Shown here: positions 16,067 to 22,837 of the stretch, piece by piece
Layout of the letters: each line of letters opens with the position of its first letter
Position numbering within the stretch: the first letter of the stretch is position 1
Origin: Thermaerobacter marianensis DSM 12885
GTDB lineage: Bacteria; Bacillota; Sulfobacillia; Thermaerobacterales; Thermaerobacteraceae
NCBI RefSeq assembly: GCF_000184705.1
Contig: NC_014831.1
Location: 1-64,000 of the forward strand
Direction: 5' to 3'
DNA length: 64,000 nucleotides
Program-made: the position numbers and the translations under genes
The notes under the pieces: generated by a model
Told to the model about the DNA's origin: nothing
The model's database searches: none
What the model saw: only the letters and a program-made list of their open reading frames with translations

Positions 16067-16075
16067 TGGTATAAT
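16067..16075 (+). promoter_or_regulatory. Extended -10 promoter of the phage tRNA-like gene
   Basis: TGGTATAAT at 16067-16075, identical to the element before gyrB, 12 bp upstream of the tRNA-like gene at 16087 and pointing rightward, away from int. The -35 is weak. Confidence 0.65.
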
Positions 16076-16086
16076 AGGCCCGAGGT

Positions 16087-16163
16087 GCGCCGGTAGCTCA
16101 GTTGGAAGAGCGGTGTTGTGGCGAAACACCAGGTCGAGGGTTCGAGTCCCTCCCGGCGCACCA
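16087..16163 (+). tRNA. Phage-encoded tRNA-like gene, anticodon read as GGC
   Basis: A full cloverleaf: acceptor GCGCCGG/CCGGCGC, D-arm GCTC/GAGC, anticodon stem GTGTT/AACAC with 7-nt loop GTGGCGA, T-arm GAGGG-TTCGAGT-CCCTC, A73 and encoded CCA (16161-16163). With T33 in register the anticodon is GGC (Ala), but the G3-U70 identity pair of tRNA-Ala is absent (G3-C70). G32 and G37 are also unusual. The loop contains GTG, so an automatic call as His is possible, but no stem supports that register. The flanking GT can extend the acceptor helix by two pairs. Function uncertain. Confidence 0.8.
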
Positions 16164-16181
16164 AAATTTTTCCCAGCCCCG

Positions 16182-16211
16182 TTGACTAGGACGTGCGCTG
16201 GCGCATAGACT
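16182..16211 (+). promoter_or_regulatory. Promoter of putative anti-tRNA small RNA
   Basis: TTGACT (16182-16187), 18-bp spacer, TAGACT (16206-16211), predicting a start near 16218, immediately before the first tRNA-complementary block. Confidence 0.5.
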
Positions 16212-16217
16212 AGAAGT

Positions 16218-16323
16218 GAGCCACAACACCGCATACCGGGTTGGTCTCTCAACTGAGCTAGGGAGACGAACCCGAGACCTGGTGCAGGAACGGCGTCCAC
16301 CTCGGGCGCCTTTCCTGTTTTTT
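16218..16323 (+). ncRNA. Putative small RNA complementary to the adjacent phage tRNA
   Basis: A ~105-nt segment with its own predicted promoter and a rho-independent terminator (AGGAA/TTCCT plus GGCG/CGCC, then T6 at 16318-16323). It contains four blocks exactly complementary to the tRNA-like gene at 16087: 16220-16232 (anticodon arm, 13 nt), 16250-16260 (D-arm, 11 nt), 16267-16273 (T-loop, 7 nt) and 16276-16284 (variable region, 9 nt). Their order is a circular permutation of the expected antisense order. CGGGTT-g-GTCTC and GAGAC-g-AACCCG form an internal hairpin. No open frame fits. It may instead be a decayed inverted tRNA copy. Confidence 0.5.
16286..16323 (+). terminator. Terminator after the tRNA/small-RNA unit
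   Basis: AGGAA (16286-16290) pairs with TTCCT (16312-16316), GGCG (16292-16295) with CGCC (16307-16310), then T6. It meets the 3' end of the converging DUF3800 gene. Confidence 0.7.
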
Positions 16324-16990
16324 AGGACCAGTCCCACACCCACACCCGCGGCTTTTCTCCGATCGTGTACGGTTGGATCAGCCGGGCGAGTGCCTTCTTG
16401 TTCTGGTTGCCCGACGGATACTTGAGCTGGCGCACCGCGCCGACTAGTAGGTCTACGACTTGGAGCAGGTCCTCGTTGCTAGAACTGGCCAGCCGGACTT
16501 CAATCTGTTTATGCGGCAGCACGTCTCTCAGGATGGCCTCGATGCCGACGGGTAGATAGTCGTCGTCTTTGGGCCTGTTTCGCTCGTCGATGGTTATCAC
16601 GATCCGGGGCTCAGGGATGTGGGGAGCGAACTTCACCAACAGTTCCGTGAGCAGCGTATCGTAGATGTCCCTGCGGTTCATGCGGCGCCACTGGTCCAGC
16701 TTGTCTCCGGGAACGTGTAAGAGGCGGGCATACCAGTTCTTGTATATAAACTTCCTGGCGATGCGCCGGCCAAACCGGTAGCGCCAGTCGTTGGGGTTCC
16801 GGCTAATTTTGTGGAAGTGAAACTCCTTGAAGAAGGCCTCCGCTGCGCGCTGATCGGAGACCATGGTGCGCCACTTGTCGCCTTGCCACGTGATCCAGAG
16901 ACCGGCGTAGAACGGTTCCGTAGCACGCAGGGCACCAGACTCATCGAGGAAGACCTCCATGACTTCGCTCGTCTTATAAGCCACCCGCAT
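16322..16990 (-). CDS. DUF3800 domain protein
   Basis: 222 aa, leftward. Recognised as DUF3800 by FLDESG near the N-terminus, the central VITIDERNRP, and the C-terminal EDLLQVVDLLVGAV, the acidic positions that define this RNase H-like family of unknown activity. Such genes are common as isolated accessory genes in prophages and defence-type loci. A GGGAGGGAG lies directly before ATG 16990; GTG 16984 would be better spaced. It sits between the phage tRNA/small RNA and the lysogeny genes, a typical moron position, and looks less GC-rich than its neighbours. A nuclease role is possible but unproven. Confidence 0.75.
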   Translation of the reverse strand: MRVAYKTSEVMEVFLDESGALRATEPFYAGLWITWQGDKWRTMVSDQRAAEAFFKEFHFHKISRNPNDWRYRFGRRIARKFIYKNWYARLLHVPGDKLDQWRRMNRRDIYDTLLTELLVKFAPHIPEPRIVITIDERNRPKDDDYLPVGIEAILRDVLPHKQIEVRLASSSNEDLLQVVDLLVGAVRQLKYPSGNQNKKALARLIQPYTIGEKPRVWVWDWS

Positions 16991-17010
16991 CTCCCTCCCG
17001 CGTATCCGCC

Positions 17011-17289
17011 TCAGACCGGCCCAGACAATTCCCAGTAGCCCTCGCTTATGGCCCCTGGCGCATTCGCCACCTTAAGGCCAGGTACGGTTCCGCCGGGCGC
17101 GGGCTCGGAAGGCACCACCCGAACTGGAACAGGTTGGGCTCGCCATAGCAAGGGATGTCGCCGCATTCGGCGATGAGGACACGGCGCACCCGGTGCTCCG
17201 CTCACCGTGCCGGCCGAGGACGGCGCCCCGCTGCAGGCGGCAAAGACCAGGGCCGCTCCCACAAGCAAGCCCCCAACCATTCGGCGCAT
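17011..17289 (-). CDS. Small lipoprotein, possibly frameshifted
   Basis: 92 aa, leftward, start ATG 17289 after GGGGGAG. The N-terminus is a lipoprotein signal (MRRMVGGLLVGAALVFAACSG, lipobox FAAC at about residue 19). Genes for small lipoproteins between int and the repressor are often superinfection-exclusion factors in Firmicutes phages, as with Ltp of TP-J34. The middle of the gene has poor third-position GC in this frame, while another frame there (containing AECGDIPCYGEPNLFQFGWC) has very high third-position GC. Two compensating frameshifts, or one shift ending in that frame, are therefore likely. Confidence 0.55.
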   Translation of the reverse strand: MRRMVGGLLVGAALVFAACSGAPSSAGTVSGAPGAPCPHRRMRRHPLLWRAQPVPVRVVPSEPAPGGTVPGLKVANAPGAISEGYWELSGPV

Positions 17290-17319
17290 GACATACTCCC
17301 CCTTGTCTCTCTCATGCGG

Positions 17320-17802
17320 CTAAGCTGCCTCTGGGCAGCCCAGACACGTCAACTCGCGACACAACAGTAGACAGCGGCAGAGGTGTGACGGTAGGAATCG
17401 AAACCGCGCATGCACCATCCACGGCGTGACGTAAAAATAGTCCGCCAACTCCTCGACCGTACTCACACCCTCCCGCATGGCCTGTAAAAACTGGTCCAGG
17501 GGCATGAGATGGTCGCACGCCCAGCGCAGGGCCCGCGCCTCATCGCGACGGTAGGATGTGCGCGCCGTGGCCGACGTGCAGGCCACGAAGGTGGACGTAA
17601 CCGGCACGGTGAAATGGTGGCCCAGCTCTTCCGCCATGACACACCGTTCCAGCCGCGGGTTCGCCGGCAGACTGGAATCGAGCACGATGGCTGCGCCGTG
17701 CGGCGTCCGCAAATAGAGGCCTAACAGGCCCTTGCTGGGCAGCAACGGCACGTACTCGACGAGGATACCCTCAGTGGCGGCCATTTGGAGAAGCCTCTCC
17801 AC
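17320..17802 (-). CDS. ImmA/IrrE-type metallopeptidase
   Basis: 160 aa, leftward, GTG start at 17802 overlapping the repressor gene by 32 bp, so probably co-translated with it. The motif AEELGHHF corresponds to the zinc site of the ImmA/IrrE family in the EELGHH variant common in phages. In ICEBs1 ImmA cleaves the ImmR repressor to derepress the element; pairing with an HTH repressor here suggests the same antirepressor role. The C-terminal part has an HTH-like segment (TVEELADYFYVTPWMVHARF) and four cysteines near the end. Confidence 0.85.
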   Translation of the reverse strand: MERLLQMAATEGILVEYVPLLPSKGLLGLYLRTPHGAAIVLDSSLPANPRLERCVMAEELGHHFTVPVTSTFVACTSATARTSYRRDEARALRWACDHLMPLDQFLQAMREGVSTVEELADYFYVTPWMVHARFRFLPSHLCRCLLLCRELTCLGCPEAA

Positions 17803-18166
17803 CCTGCGACTCCCCCTGCTGCCGTTGCCTCCATTTTTCCTCCAGCTTCCGCGAGATCTCCCGGAATGCGCGCTCCATGATGAGCTGGACCTCGGGGTCT
17901 AGGGGATCGCCGGGGTCCGTCCCCTCGCGGTGCGCCGCGACACCGGATCGTGGAAGCGGGGAGGGGTCGTCGGTTTCACCGACGAGGTAGGAAATCGACG
18001 TCCTCAACACATGGGCCAGCTTTTGAATCGTCGTTAAGTCAGGTTCCCGCTCGCCAGCCTCATAGAGCCCAATGGCTTGCCGGGATACGCCGATGGCCGT
18101 TGCTAGTTCCCGCTGGGTCAGCCCTCTCGCTTCGCGCATCTTCCGCAACCGATCCGCAAACTGCAT
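17771..18166 (-). CDS. CI-like HTH (XRE) repressor
   Basis: 131 aa from ATG 18166, chosen because GGGAGG lies 8 bases upstream; the frame is open to 18199 but those codons overlap an operator. An XRE HTH occupies residues about 3-60 (LTQRELATAIGVSRQAIGLY), followed by a short acidic and basic C-terminal tail with no LexA-type peptidase. Release therefore probably depends on the ImmA-like protease encoded next. It faces the Cro-like gene across three inverted-repeat operators and should maintain lysogeny. Confidence 0.88.
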   Translation of the reverse strand: MQFADRLRKMREARGLTQRELATAIGVSRQAIGLYEAGEREPDLTTIQKLAHVLRTSISYLVGETDDPSPLPRSGVAAHREGTDPGDPLDPEVQLIMERAFREISRKLEEKWRQRQQGESQGGEASPNGRH

Positions 18167-18180
18167 CGCCATCGCCTCCC

Positions 18181-18280
18181 GGCTACGGTCTGTAGCCATT
18201 ATGATGCCGCCCGTAGCCGGGGCGCAATGAAGGCTACGAATTGTAGCTACACCCCCTTGACAAGGCTACTTGCTGTAGCC
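18181..18280. promoter_or_regulatory. Operator region, three GGCTAC-N5-GTAGCC sites
   Basis: Sites at 18181-18197 (perfect inverted repeat), 18232-18248 (last base T) and 18264-18280 (perfect). Isolated GTAGCC half-sites lie at 18213-18218 and 18304-18309. The third site fills the spacer of the rightward promoter; the first lies just upstream of the repressor ribosome site, next to a possible leftward promoter (TTGCGC, 18 bp, CATAAT at 18203-18198). Confidence 0.85.
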
Positions 18281-18286
18281 CATATT
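18257..18286 (+). promoter_or_regulatory. Rightward early promoter (PR)
   Basis: TTGACA at 18257-18262, 18-bp spacer holding an operator, CATATT at 18281-18286. It is positioned to transcribe the Cro-like gene and the early operon, and repressor binding would block it directly. Confidence 0.8.
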
Positions 18287-18323
18287 AGAGCCAGCAACAG
18301 GTCGTAGCCCAGGAGGCCACACA

Positions 18324-18545
18324 ATGAAGCGTGAGAACTGGGTTCAACTCCGAAAGGCGCGCGGCTGGACGCAGTACGACGTGGCCCGGATGCTCGGCAT
18401 TAGCCGGGCCCGCTACAGCCAGTACGAGCTAGGCTTGCGGAACCCGCCGATCGACGTGGCGATTCGCCTGGCCGACCTGTTTGGCGTTCCGATTCAGGAG
18501 CTGTTTCCGACCTCGCAACCTGGGCACGCCAGGCAGGCGTCCTAA
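18324..18545 (+). CDS. Cro-like HTH regulator
   Basis: 73 aa, rightward, ATG 18324 after AGGAGG. Almost the whole protein is one XRE-family HTH domain (RKARGWTQYDVARMLGISRA, then YSQYELGLRNPPIDVAIRLA). It is the first gene of the rightward early transcript, opposite the CI-like gene, so a Cro-type role in opposing the repressor is inferred from position. It lacks any C-terminal oligomerisation domain. Confidence 0.85.
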   Translation: MKRENWVQLRKARGWTQYDVARMLGISRARYSQYELGLRNPPIDVAIRLADLFGVPIQELFPTSQPGHARQAS

Positions 18546-18547
18546 GT

Positions 18548-18632
18548 GCCTCGCCCCACCCGGCCGGTTGGGCTGGCCGCTCCGGACCTCCTCGGGACCA
18601 TCCCGGGCCTGACCGGCCCGGCGGGGCGAGGC
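18548..18632. repeat. Long inverted repeat after the Cro-like gene
   Basis: GCCTCGCCCC (18548-18557) and GGGGCGAGGC (18623-18632) are perfect complements around a 65-base GC-rich loop. No T-tract follows, so this is not a standard terminator. The rest of the 316-bp gap to the next gene shows nothing further. Confidence 0.5.
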
Positions 18633-18861
18633 GCCCCAGCACCTTGACAATTCAGCCTCCCCGCTCTCGCCCGGCCGGCCGGACGCCGTGCGTCCGCCGG
18701 TCGTCATCCCCTCTCGCGGGCGGCCGTCGCCGCCATGACGCATCCCCCTGATCCGGGCCGGTGCCCCCGGCCGGCCCGGCGGGGGCGGGGAGGACGAGAT
18801 CAGCATGCACCCGTCGAGATGCGGACGGCATGCATGGCGCGTGCCGCATGGGGAGGAGGGG

Positions 18862-19359
18862 ATGCACGTGGCCATCGGGCGCATGATGGCCGAGGCTCGG
18901 CAGCGAGCCGGGCTTACCCAGGAGCAGGCGGCCCCGCGGCTGGCCGTTAGCCGGCGGGCGCTCGCCTACTACGAGGCTGGCGAGCGGACGCCGCCACCGG
19001 AGGTGGTGCGGGCAGCGGCCCGGGCATACCAGGCGCCGGAGCTACTCGTAGCGCTTGCGGGAGAGACACCGCTGGTCGGCGTGGCGATGGAAGACGATCC
19101 CCTCGAGGCGGTCGGCTGGCTCCGAGAGGAGCTCCGAGAGGCCCTTGAGGCGGCCGAGCGGGCAGAGGCGATGCTGCGGCGGGGCGAGCCCACGCCGGAG
19201 GTCGACGAGCAGATCTACGACCTGACCACGGCGCTGGCCAGCTACCTAGTCGCCCGCGGCAGGCAGGGCCTCGACCTCGAGGCGCTCGCCCGGCAGCACC
19301 GGCGGAAGATCGCCGACCGGTACCTGCGCCGGCACCGGCCTGAGGGGGTGGCGGCGTGA
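18862..19359 (+). CDS. XRE-family HTH protein with helical C-terminus
   Basis: 165 aa from ATG 18862, chosen over in-frame starts further upstream because GGGAGGAGGGG lies directly before it. Residues about 4-60 form an HTH (LTQEQAAPRLAVSRRALAYY). The rest is rich in Glu, Ala and Arg and predicted helical (LREELREALEAAERAEAM). Probably a second early regulator of the phage; target unknown. Its end overlaps the next gene by four bases (GTGA). Confidence 0.75.
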   Translation: MHVAIGRMMAEARQRAGLTQEQAAPRLAVSRRALAYYEAGERTPPPEVVRAAARAYQAPELLVALAGETPLVGVAMEDDPLEAVGWLREELREALEAAERAEAMLRRGEPTPEVDEQIYDLTTALASYLVARGRQGLDLEALARQHRRKIADRYLRRHRPEGVAA

Positions 19360-19580
19360 GGCTGGAGGTCGAGCGGTACCCGATGATCCTGACCACGCCC
19401 CAGGTCCACGAGATGCTGGGGCGGCAGATCGGGATCAACCGGCTCCGCGAGCTCGCCCGCCAGCAACCCCGAGAGCTCGGCGTCAAATGGCACGGCCGCC
19501 GGATCCTCTGGGATCGTGACCGTGTACTGGCGTGGTGGGACAAGCAGTTGCGCTACGCAGGCGGCCGGCTGAGCGCGTGA
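19356..19580 (+). CDS. Small HTH/excisionase-like protein
   Basis: 74 aa, GTG start overlapping the previous stop. The sequence TTPQVHEMLGRQIGINRLRE followed by WHGRRILWDRDRVLAWWD fits the winged-helix MerR/excisionase-like fold of small phage DNA-binding proteins, where the last motif is the wing. It could be the excisionase or another early regulator; the distance from int argues against a confident Xis call. Confidence 0.6.
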   Translation: MRLEVERYPMILTTPQVHEMLGRQIGINRLRELARQQPRELGVKWHGRRILWDRDRVLAWWDKQLRYAGGRLSA

Positions 19581-19594
19581 AGGGAGGCGACGAT

Positions 19595-19948
19595 ATGCGA
19601 GACGTGGTCATTCGGATCGGCGGTCGCCGGTATCGCTACGTCGGCCGACGGAAGAAGATCGAGCGGACACCGGCACCGGCCGAACGGATCACGGCGATCG
19701 GCGGGCGGTGCCCGCGGTGCGGCTCCGAGTGGCTACGCGGCGACGGCGACCCGGTGATCCGGTACAGGACGACCCGGTATCCCGTGTGGTGCGAGCGGTG
19801 CGGCGCGCGAGCCGTGATGGCGTGGCCCACGTCGCCGGCGCTGCGCGACCTGTACTGCGCCGAGCGGGTGGGGGTCGACGTGGCAACGTTCCGGCGGTAC
19901 CGGGACGCCGCACGGAAGCTTTGGGAGGACGATCGGCATGGTGCATGA
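19595..19948 (+). CDS. Early protein with two CxxC zinc motifs
   Basis: 117 aa from ATG 19595 after AGGGAGGCGA. CPRCGSEW and CERCGARAV, about 30 residues apart, form a probable zinc ribbon. A basic N-terminus (GGRRYRYVGRRKKIER) precedes it. No family recognised. It lies in a tight early operon, overlapping the next gene by 11 bp. Confidence 0.65.
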   Translation: MRDVVIRIGGRRYRYVGRRKKIERTPAPAERITAIGGRCPRCGSEWLRGDGDPVIRYRTTRYPVWCERCGARAVMAWPTSPALRDLYCAERVGVDVATFRRYRDAARKLWEDDRHGA

Positions 19949-20453
19949 GGCCGCCATGGCTACCAGTAGCTGCAGCCGGTGCGGTCGGCCGCTGAAAGAT
20001 CCAAGGTCTCGAGCAATGGGCATGGGACCGGTCTGTGCGGCCAGAGCGCGGGATGACAAGGCGATGTCCATGTTGCCGCCCGGCTCGCCCGTGGTGACGG
20101 TCAATGGCCGGCACCTGCATCACGTCGTCCGGCACAGCCCGACCGGGATGGAGTGGGGCTACGGCGGCAGCGGGCCGGCGGACCTGGCGCGGTCGATCCT
20201 GCTGGATTACCTGAGCCGGTGCGGATCGGGCCTCCGTGTCCGCGCGATGCCCGGCGCCCGGCTCGGGAAGCGAGGAAGGGAACGTTTGGTGGACCAGCTC
20301 TACCAGGCGTTCAAGTGGGACTTCGTCGCCCGCTTTCCCTATGAGAGCTGGCGGCTGACGGGCCCGGAGATCGCAGCATGGCTCATGCAGACCGGCCTGA
20401 TCGAATCAGTGCCGGCACTGCCGGTGACCTACGAGGGGAGGCGGACGGCATGA
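19938..20453 (+). CDS. DUF6011/DUF6166-like early protein
   Basis: 171 aa. The N-terminal zinc motif CSRCGRPLKDPRSRAMGMGP followed by VC matches the DUF6011 pattern often seen in phage and plasmid proteins. The C-terminal part (DLARSILLDYL, then a region ending VTYEGRRTA) resembles DUF6166. Both families are of unknown function. Start ATG 19938 overlaps the preceding gene; an in-frame ATG at 19956 is also possible. Confidence 0.6.
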   Translation: MVHEAAMATSSCSRCGRPLKDPRSRAMGMGPVCAARARDDKAMSMLPPGSPVVTVNGRHLHHVVRHSPTGMEWGYGGSGPADLARSILLDYLSRCGSGLRVRAMPGARLGKRGRERLVDQLYQAFKWDFVARFPYESWRLTGPEIAAWLMQTGLIESVPALPVTYEGRRTA

Positions 20454-20881
20454 CGACGTGCAGCACCTGCGGCGCGGAGATTGTGCCGGGCGACATCGCC
20501 TACGCGGACCCGCACGACAGCACGACCCTCTATTGCTCGGCGGACTGCTTAGCGGACGCATGTGCCACGACGGTGATCGTGGACGAGGAGGAGCACCTGC
20601 CCTACCACGGCGGGCCGACCTGGACCTACGACCAGGCCGTGGAGGGACTGCGGCGCTACCTATACCTGCATGATCGGCTGCTGACCATCGCTCGTGCGTG
20701 GAGGCTCATCGCGGAAGAAAAGCACCGGGACGGCCGGCACATGGAAGCCGTTTCACTTCAGTCCTGCGCGGCCCAGATCGAGGATGCGCTGGCGGATGCG
20801 GTCGATCGGGCGCGGGGAGTGGTTGCGCCCGCCGATCTTGGTTCAGGGCTGCCGGCGGGCGCAGACGCGGGCAATCGGTAA
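20450..20881 (+). CDS. Zinc-finger early protein, hypothetical
   Basis: 143 aa from ATG 20450, overlapping the previous stop (ATGA). An N-terminal CSTCGAEI and a later CSADCLADAC form a treble-clef-like cysteine set, as in small phage proteins that mark a stripped-down zinc knuckle. The remainder is helical with no recognised family. Expressed with the early recombination genes. Confidence 0.6.
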   Translation: MTTCSTCGAEIVPGDIAYADPHDSTTLYCSADCLADACATTVIVDEEEHLPYHGGPTWTYDQAVEGLRRYLYLHDRLLTIARAWRLIAEEKHRDGRHMEAVSLQSCAAQIEDALADAVDRARGVVAPADLGSGLPAGADAGNR

Positions 20882-20916
20882 TAACCCCACCGACATCGTA
20901 CCGGAGGCGAAACGCG

Positions 20917-21873
20917 ATGGCAACGGCGAAAGTGCTGGTCAGGACGGCGGGGATGGATCGGGCGACGTGGCTTGCGTGGCGGCGCCGGGGCATCGGCGGT
21001 TCCGATGCCCCGGCCGTCGCCGGCCTCGACCCTCTACGGTCGCCTCTGGCCCTATGGATGGAGAAGACGGGGCAGATGGAACCTGAGGAGCCCGGCGAGT
21101 CGGCGCTGTGGGGGACGCTCCTTGAGCCGGTGATCGTCGAGGAGTGGGAGCGGCGCACGGGCAAGAAGGCCCGCCGCCGGAATGCGATCCTCCAGCACCC
21201 TGAGCAGCCCTTCATGCTCGCCAACCTGGACCGCGAGGTGGTAGGCGAGCGTGCCCTGCTGGAGATCAAGACGACGGCCGCATGGCACGGGCACGAGATC
21301 GGCGAGGACCGTCTCCCAGACCGGTACGTGGTACAGGCCCAGCACTACCTTGCGGTCACCGGCTATGAGCGGTGCTATTTCGCGGTCCTCGTCGGCGGAC
21401 AGCATTTGGTCACAACCTACGTAGATCGCGACGAGGAGCTCATTTCCTACCTGGTCGAGATGGAGCGCGACTTCTGGCGGTGCGTGGAGACCTGCACGCC
21501 GCCAGCCCCTGGGGGCTCGGATCTCGACCGCGCCATCCTGCAGCGGCTCTATCCCGACGTGGAGCCTGATAGCGTAGTCGACCTGCCCGAGGAGGCAGCG
21601 GAGTGGCTGCGCGTCTACCGCGAGGCCCATGCGGCGGAGCGTGCGGCCACGGCGCGCAAGCAGGAGGCCGCGAACCGCCTGCGGTCCCTGCTTGGGGGGC
21701 ACGAGCTCGGACGCATTGGCGGCGAGGTCGTCGTGCGCCAGCGGCAGATCATGCAGAAGCGGCTCGACACCAAGCGCCTGAAGAGCGAGCGACCCGACGT
21801 GTATGACGCCTATCTCACCGAGGCCGTCCAGCGTCGGCTGGAGGTACTGGGCGGCAACGAGGAGGGAGCCTGA
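20917..21873 (+). CDS. YqaJ-family recombination exonuclease
   Basis: 318 aa, related to lambda exonuclease. ATG 20917 follows GGAGGCGAAACGCG. Key features are WLAWRRRGIGGSDAPAVAG (N-terminal conserved helix), WGTLLEPVIVEEW with its catalytic Glu, and the nuclease core in LLEIKTTAAW, where the Glu-x-Lys is the metal site, followed by YVVQAQHYLAVTG. It resects double-strand ends 5' to 3' to supply single strands for the RecT annealase encoded next, forming a phage single-strand-annealing system. Confidence 0.9.
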   Translation: MATAKVLVRTAGMDRATWLAWRRRGIGGSDAPAVAGLDPLRSPLALWMEKTGQMEPEEPGESALWGTLLEPVIVEEWERRTGKKARRRNAILQHPEQPFMLANLDREVVGERALLEIKTTAAWHGHEIGEDRLPDRYVVQAQHYLAVTGYERCYFAVLVGGQHLVTTYVDRDEELISYLVEMERDFWRCVETCTPPAPGGSDLDRAILQRLYPDVEPDSVVDLPEEAAEWLRVYREAHAAERAATARKQEAANRLRSLLGGHELGRIGGEVVVRQRQIMQKRLDTKRLKSERPDVYDAYLTEAVQRRLEVLGGNEEGA

Positions 21874-21874
21874 C

Positions 21875-22801
21875 GTGGCGGTGCAGACGGATCAGGTGAG
21901 GAATAAGCTGGCGCGGCGCGCGCAGGAAAACGGGGCACCCGCGCCCTCGCAGCAGCCCAAGACAATCGAGCAGTGGCTCCGCGACGAGCGGTTCCGGGCC
22001 GAGATTGAGCGTGCTCTGCCGCGCCACCTGAGCGCGGACCGGCTTCTGCGGATCACCTTGACCGTGCTCCGGACGACGCCGGAATTGCGCCGTTGCACGG
22101 TGCCGAGCCTGCTGGCGGCCGTGCTCCAGTGCGCGCAGCTGGGCCTGGAGCCGGGCGTGCTGGGGCACGTGTACCTGGTACCGTTCAAGAACGGCAAGAC
22201 CGGCGAGTACGAGGTCCAGGTCATCATCGGGTACAAGGGCTGGGTCGAGCTCGCCCGGCGGTCGGGGCAGATCCAATCGCTCACTGCCCGAGTCGTCTAC
22301 CAGAACGATGAGTTCGAGCTCTCCTTCGGCATCGAGGACAACCTCCGGCACGTCCCCTGGTATATGCGCCCGAACGTGCAGGACGGCGGCCCGATCCGTG
22401 GCGCGTATTCCGTCGCGCGGTTCAAGGACGGCGGTTACCACCTGCACTACATGCCGATCCAGCAGATCGAGGCGCGACGCAAGCGTTCCCGGGCGGCCGA
22501 CAGCGGCCCCTGGAAGACGGACTATGAGGCGATGGTCCTCAAGACCGTCGTGCGTGATGCCTCCAAGTGGTGGCCGCTCTCGCCGGAGATTGCACGGGGC
22601 CTTGCGCAGGACGAGTCCATCAAGCGCACGGTGGACGACGTGGACTCGGATGCGCCCTATTTCGGCGAGGACGTCATCGACGTGCAGGGCGAGGACGTCG
22701 GCGAGGGAGGAGAGGACGCGGCTCACGAGGAGGGCGGCGACGCCTCTGCTGGGGGCGATGGTAGCGCGCAATTCGGGCTGTTCGGGGGCGGCGGGCAATG
22801 A
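21875..22801 (+). CDS. recT: RecT-family single-strand annealing protein
   Basis: 308 aa from GTG 21875, one base after the exonuclease stop. Conserved RecT features include LLAAVLQCAQLGLEPG, LVPFKNGKTGEYEVQVIIGY and KTVVRDASKWWPLS. The acidic, Gly-rich C-terminal tail is typical. RecT coats single strands produced by the YqaJ nuclease and anneals them to complementary DNA, for circularisation or recombination-dependent replication of the phage. Confidence 0.93.
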   Translation: MAVQTDQVRNKLARRAQENGAPAPSQQPKTIEQWLRDERFRAEIERALPRHLSADRLLRITLTVLRTTPELRRCTVPSLLAAVLQCAQLGLEPGVLGHVYLVPFKNGKTGEYEVQVIIGYKGWVELARRSGQIQSLTARVVYQNDEFELSFGIEDNLRHVPWYMRPNVQDGGPIRGAYSVARFKDGGYHLHYMPIQQIEARRKRSRAADSGPWKTDYEAMVLKTVVRDASKWWPLSPEIARGLAQDESIKRTVDDVDSDAPYFGEDVIDVQGEDVGEGGEDAAHEEGGDASAGGDGSAQFGLFGGGGQ

Positions 22802-22837
22802 GCCCGTCGCCCCGCCCTGCACGGGAGGGTGGCCGGC

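Noticed and set aside
16087-16163. Call as tRNA-His because of GTG in the loop
   Set aside because: That register leaves the anticodon stem unpaired, and A73 without an encoded G-1/C73 pair does not fit tRNA-His.
16047-16164. N-terminal extension of the integrase through the phage tRNA
   Set aside because: The extra codons translate the tRNA sequence; ATG 16047 has a good ribosome site and the family N-terminus.
18644-18672. Promoter starting at TTGACA 18644
   Set aside because: No -10-like hexamer occurs at 16-19 bp; the sequence there is GC only.
19356-19580. Confident naming as the excisionase
   Set aside because: The fold fits, but it is over 3 kb from int in the early operon and several small HTH proteins in this phage could serve; left as HTH/excisionase-like.
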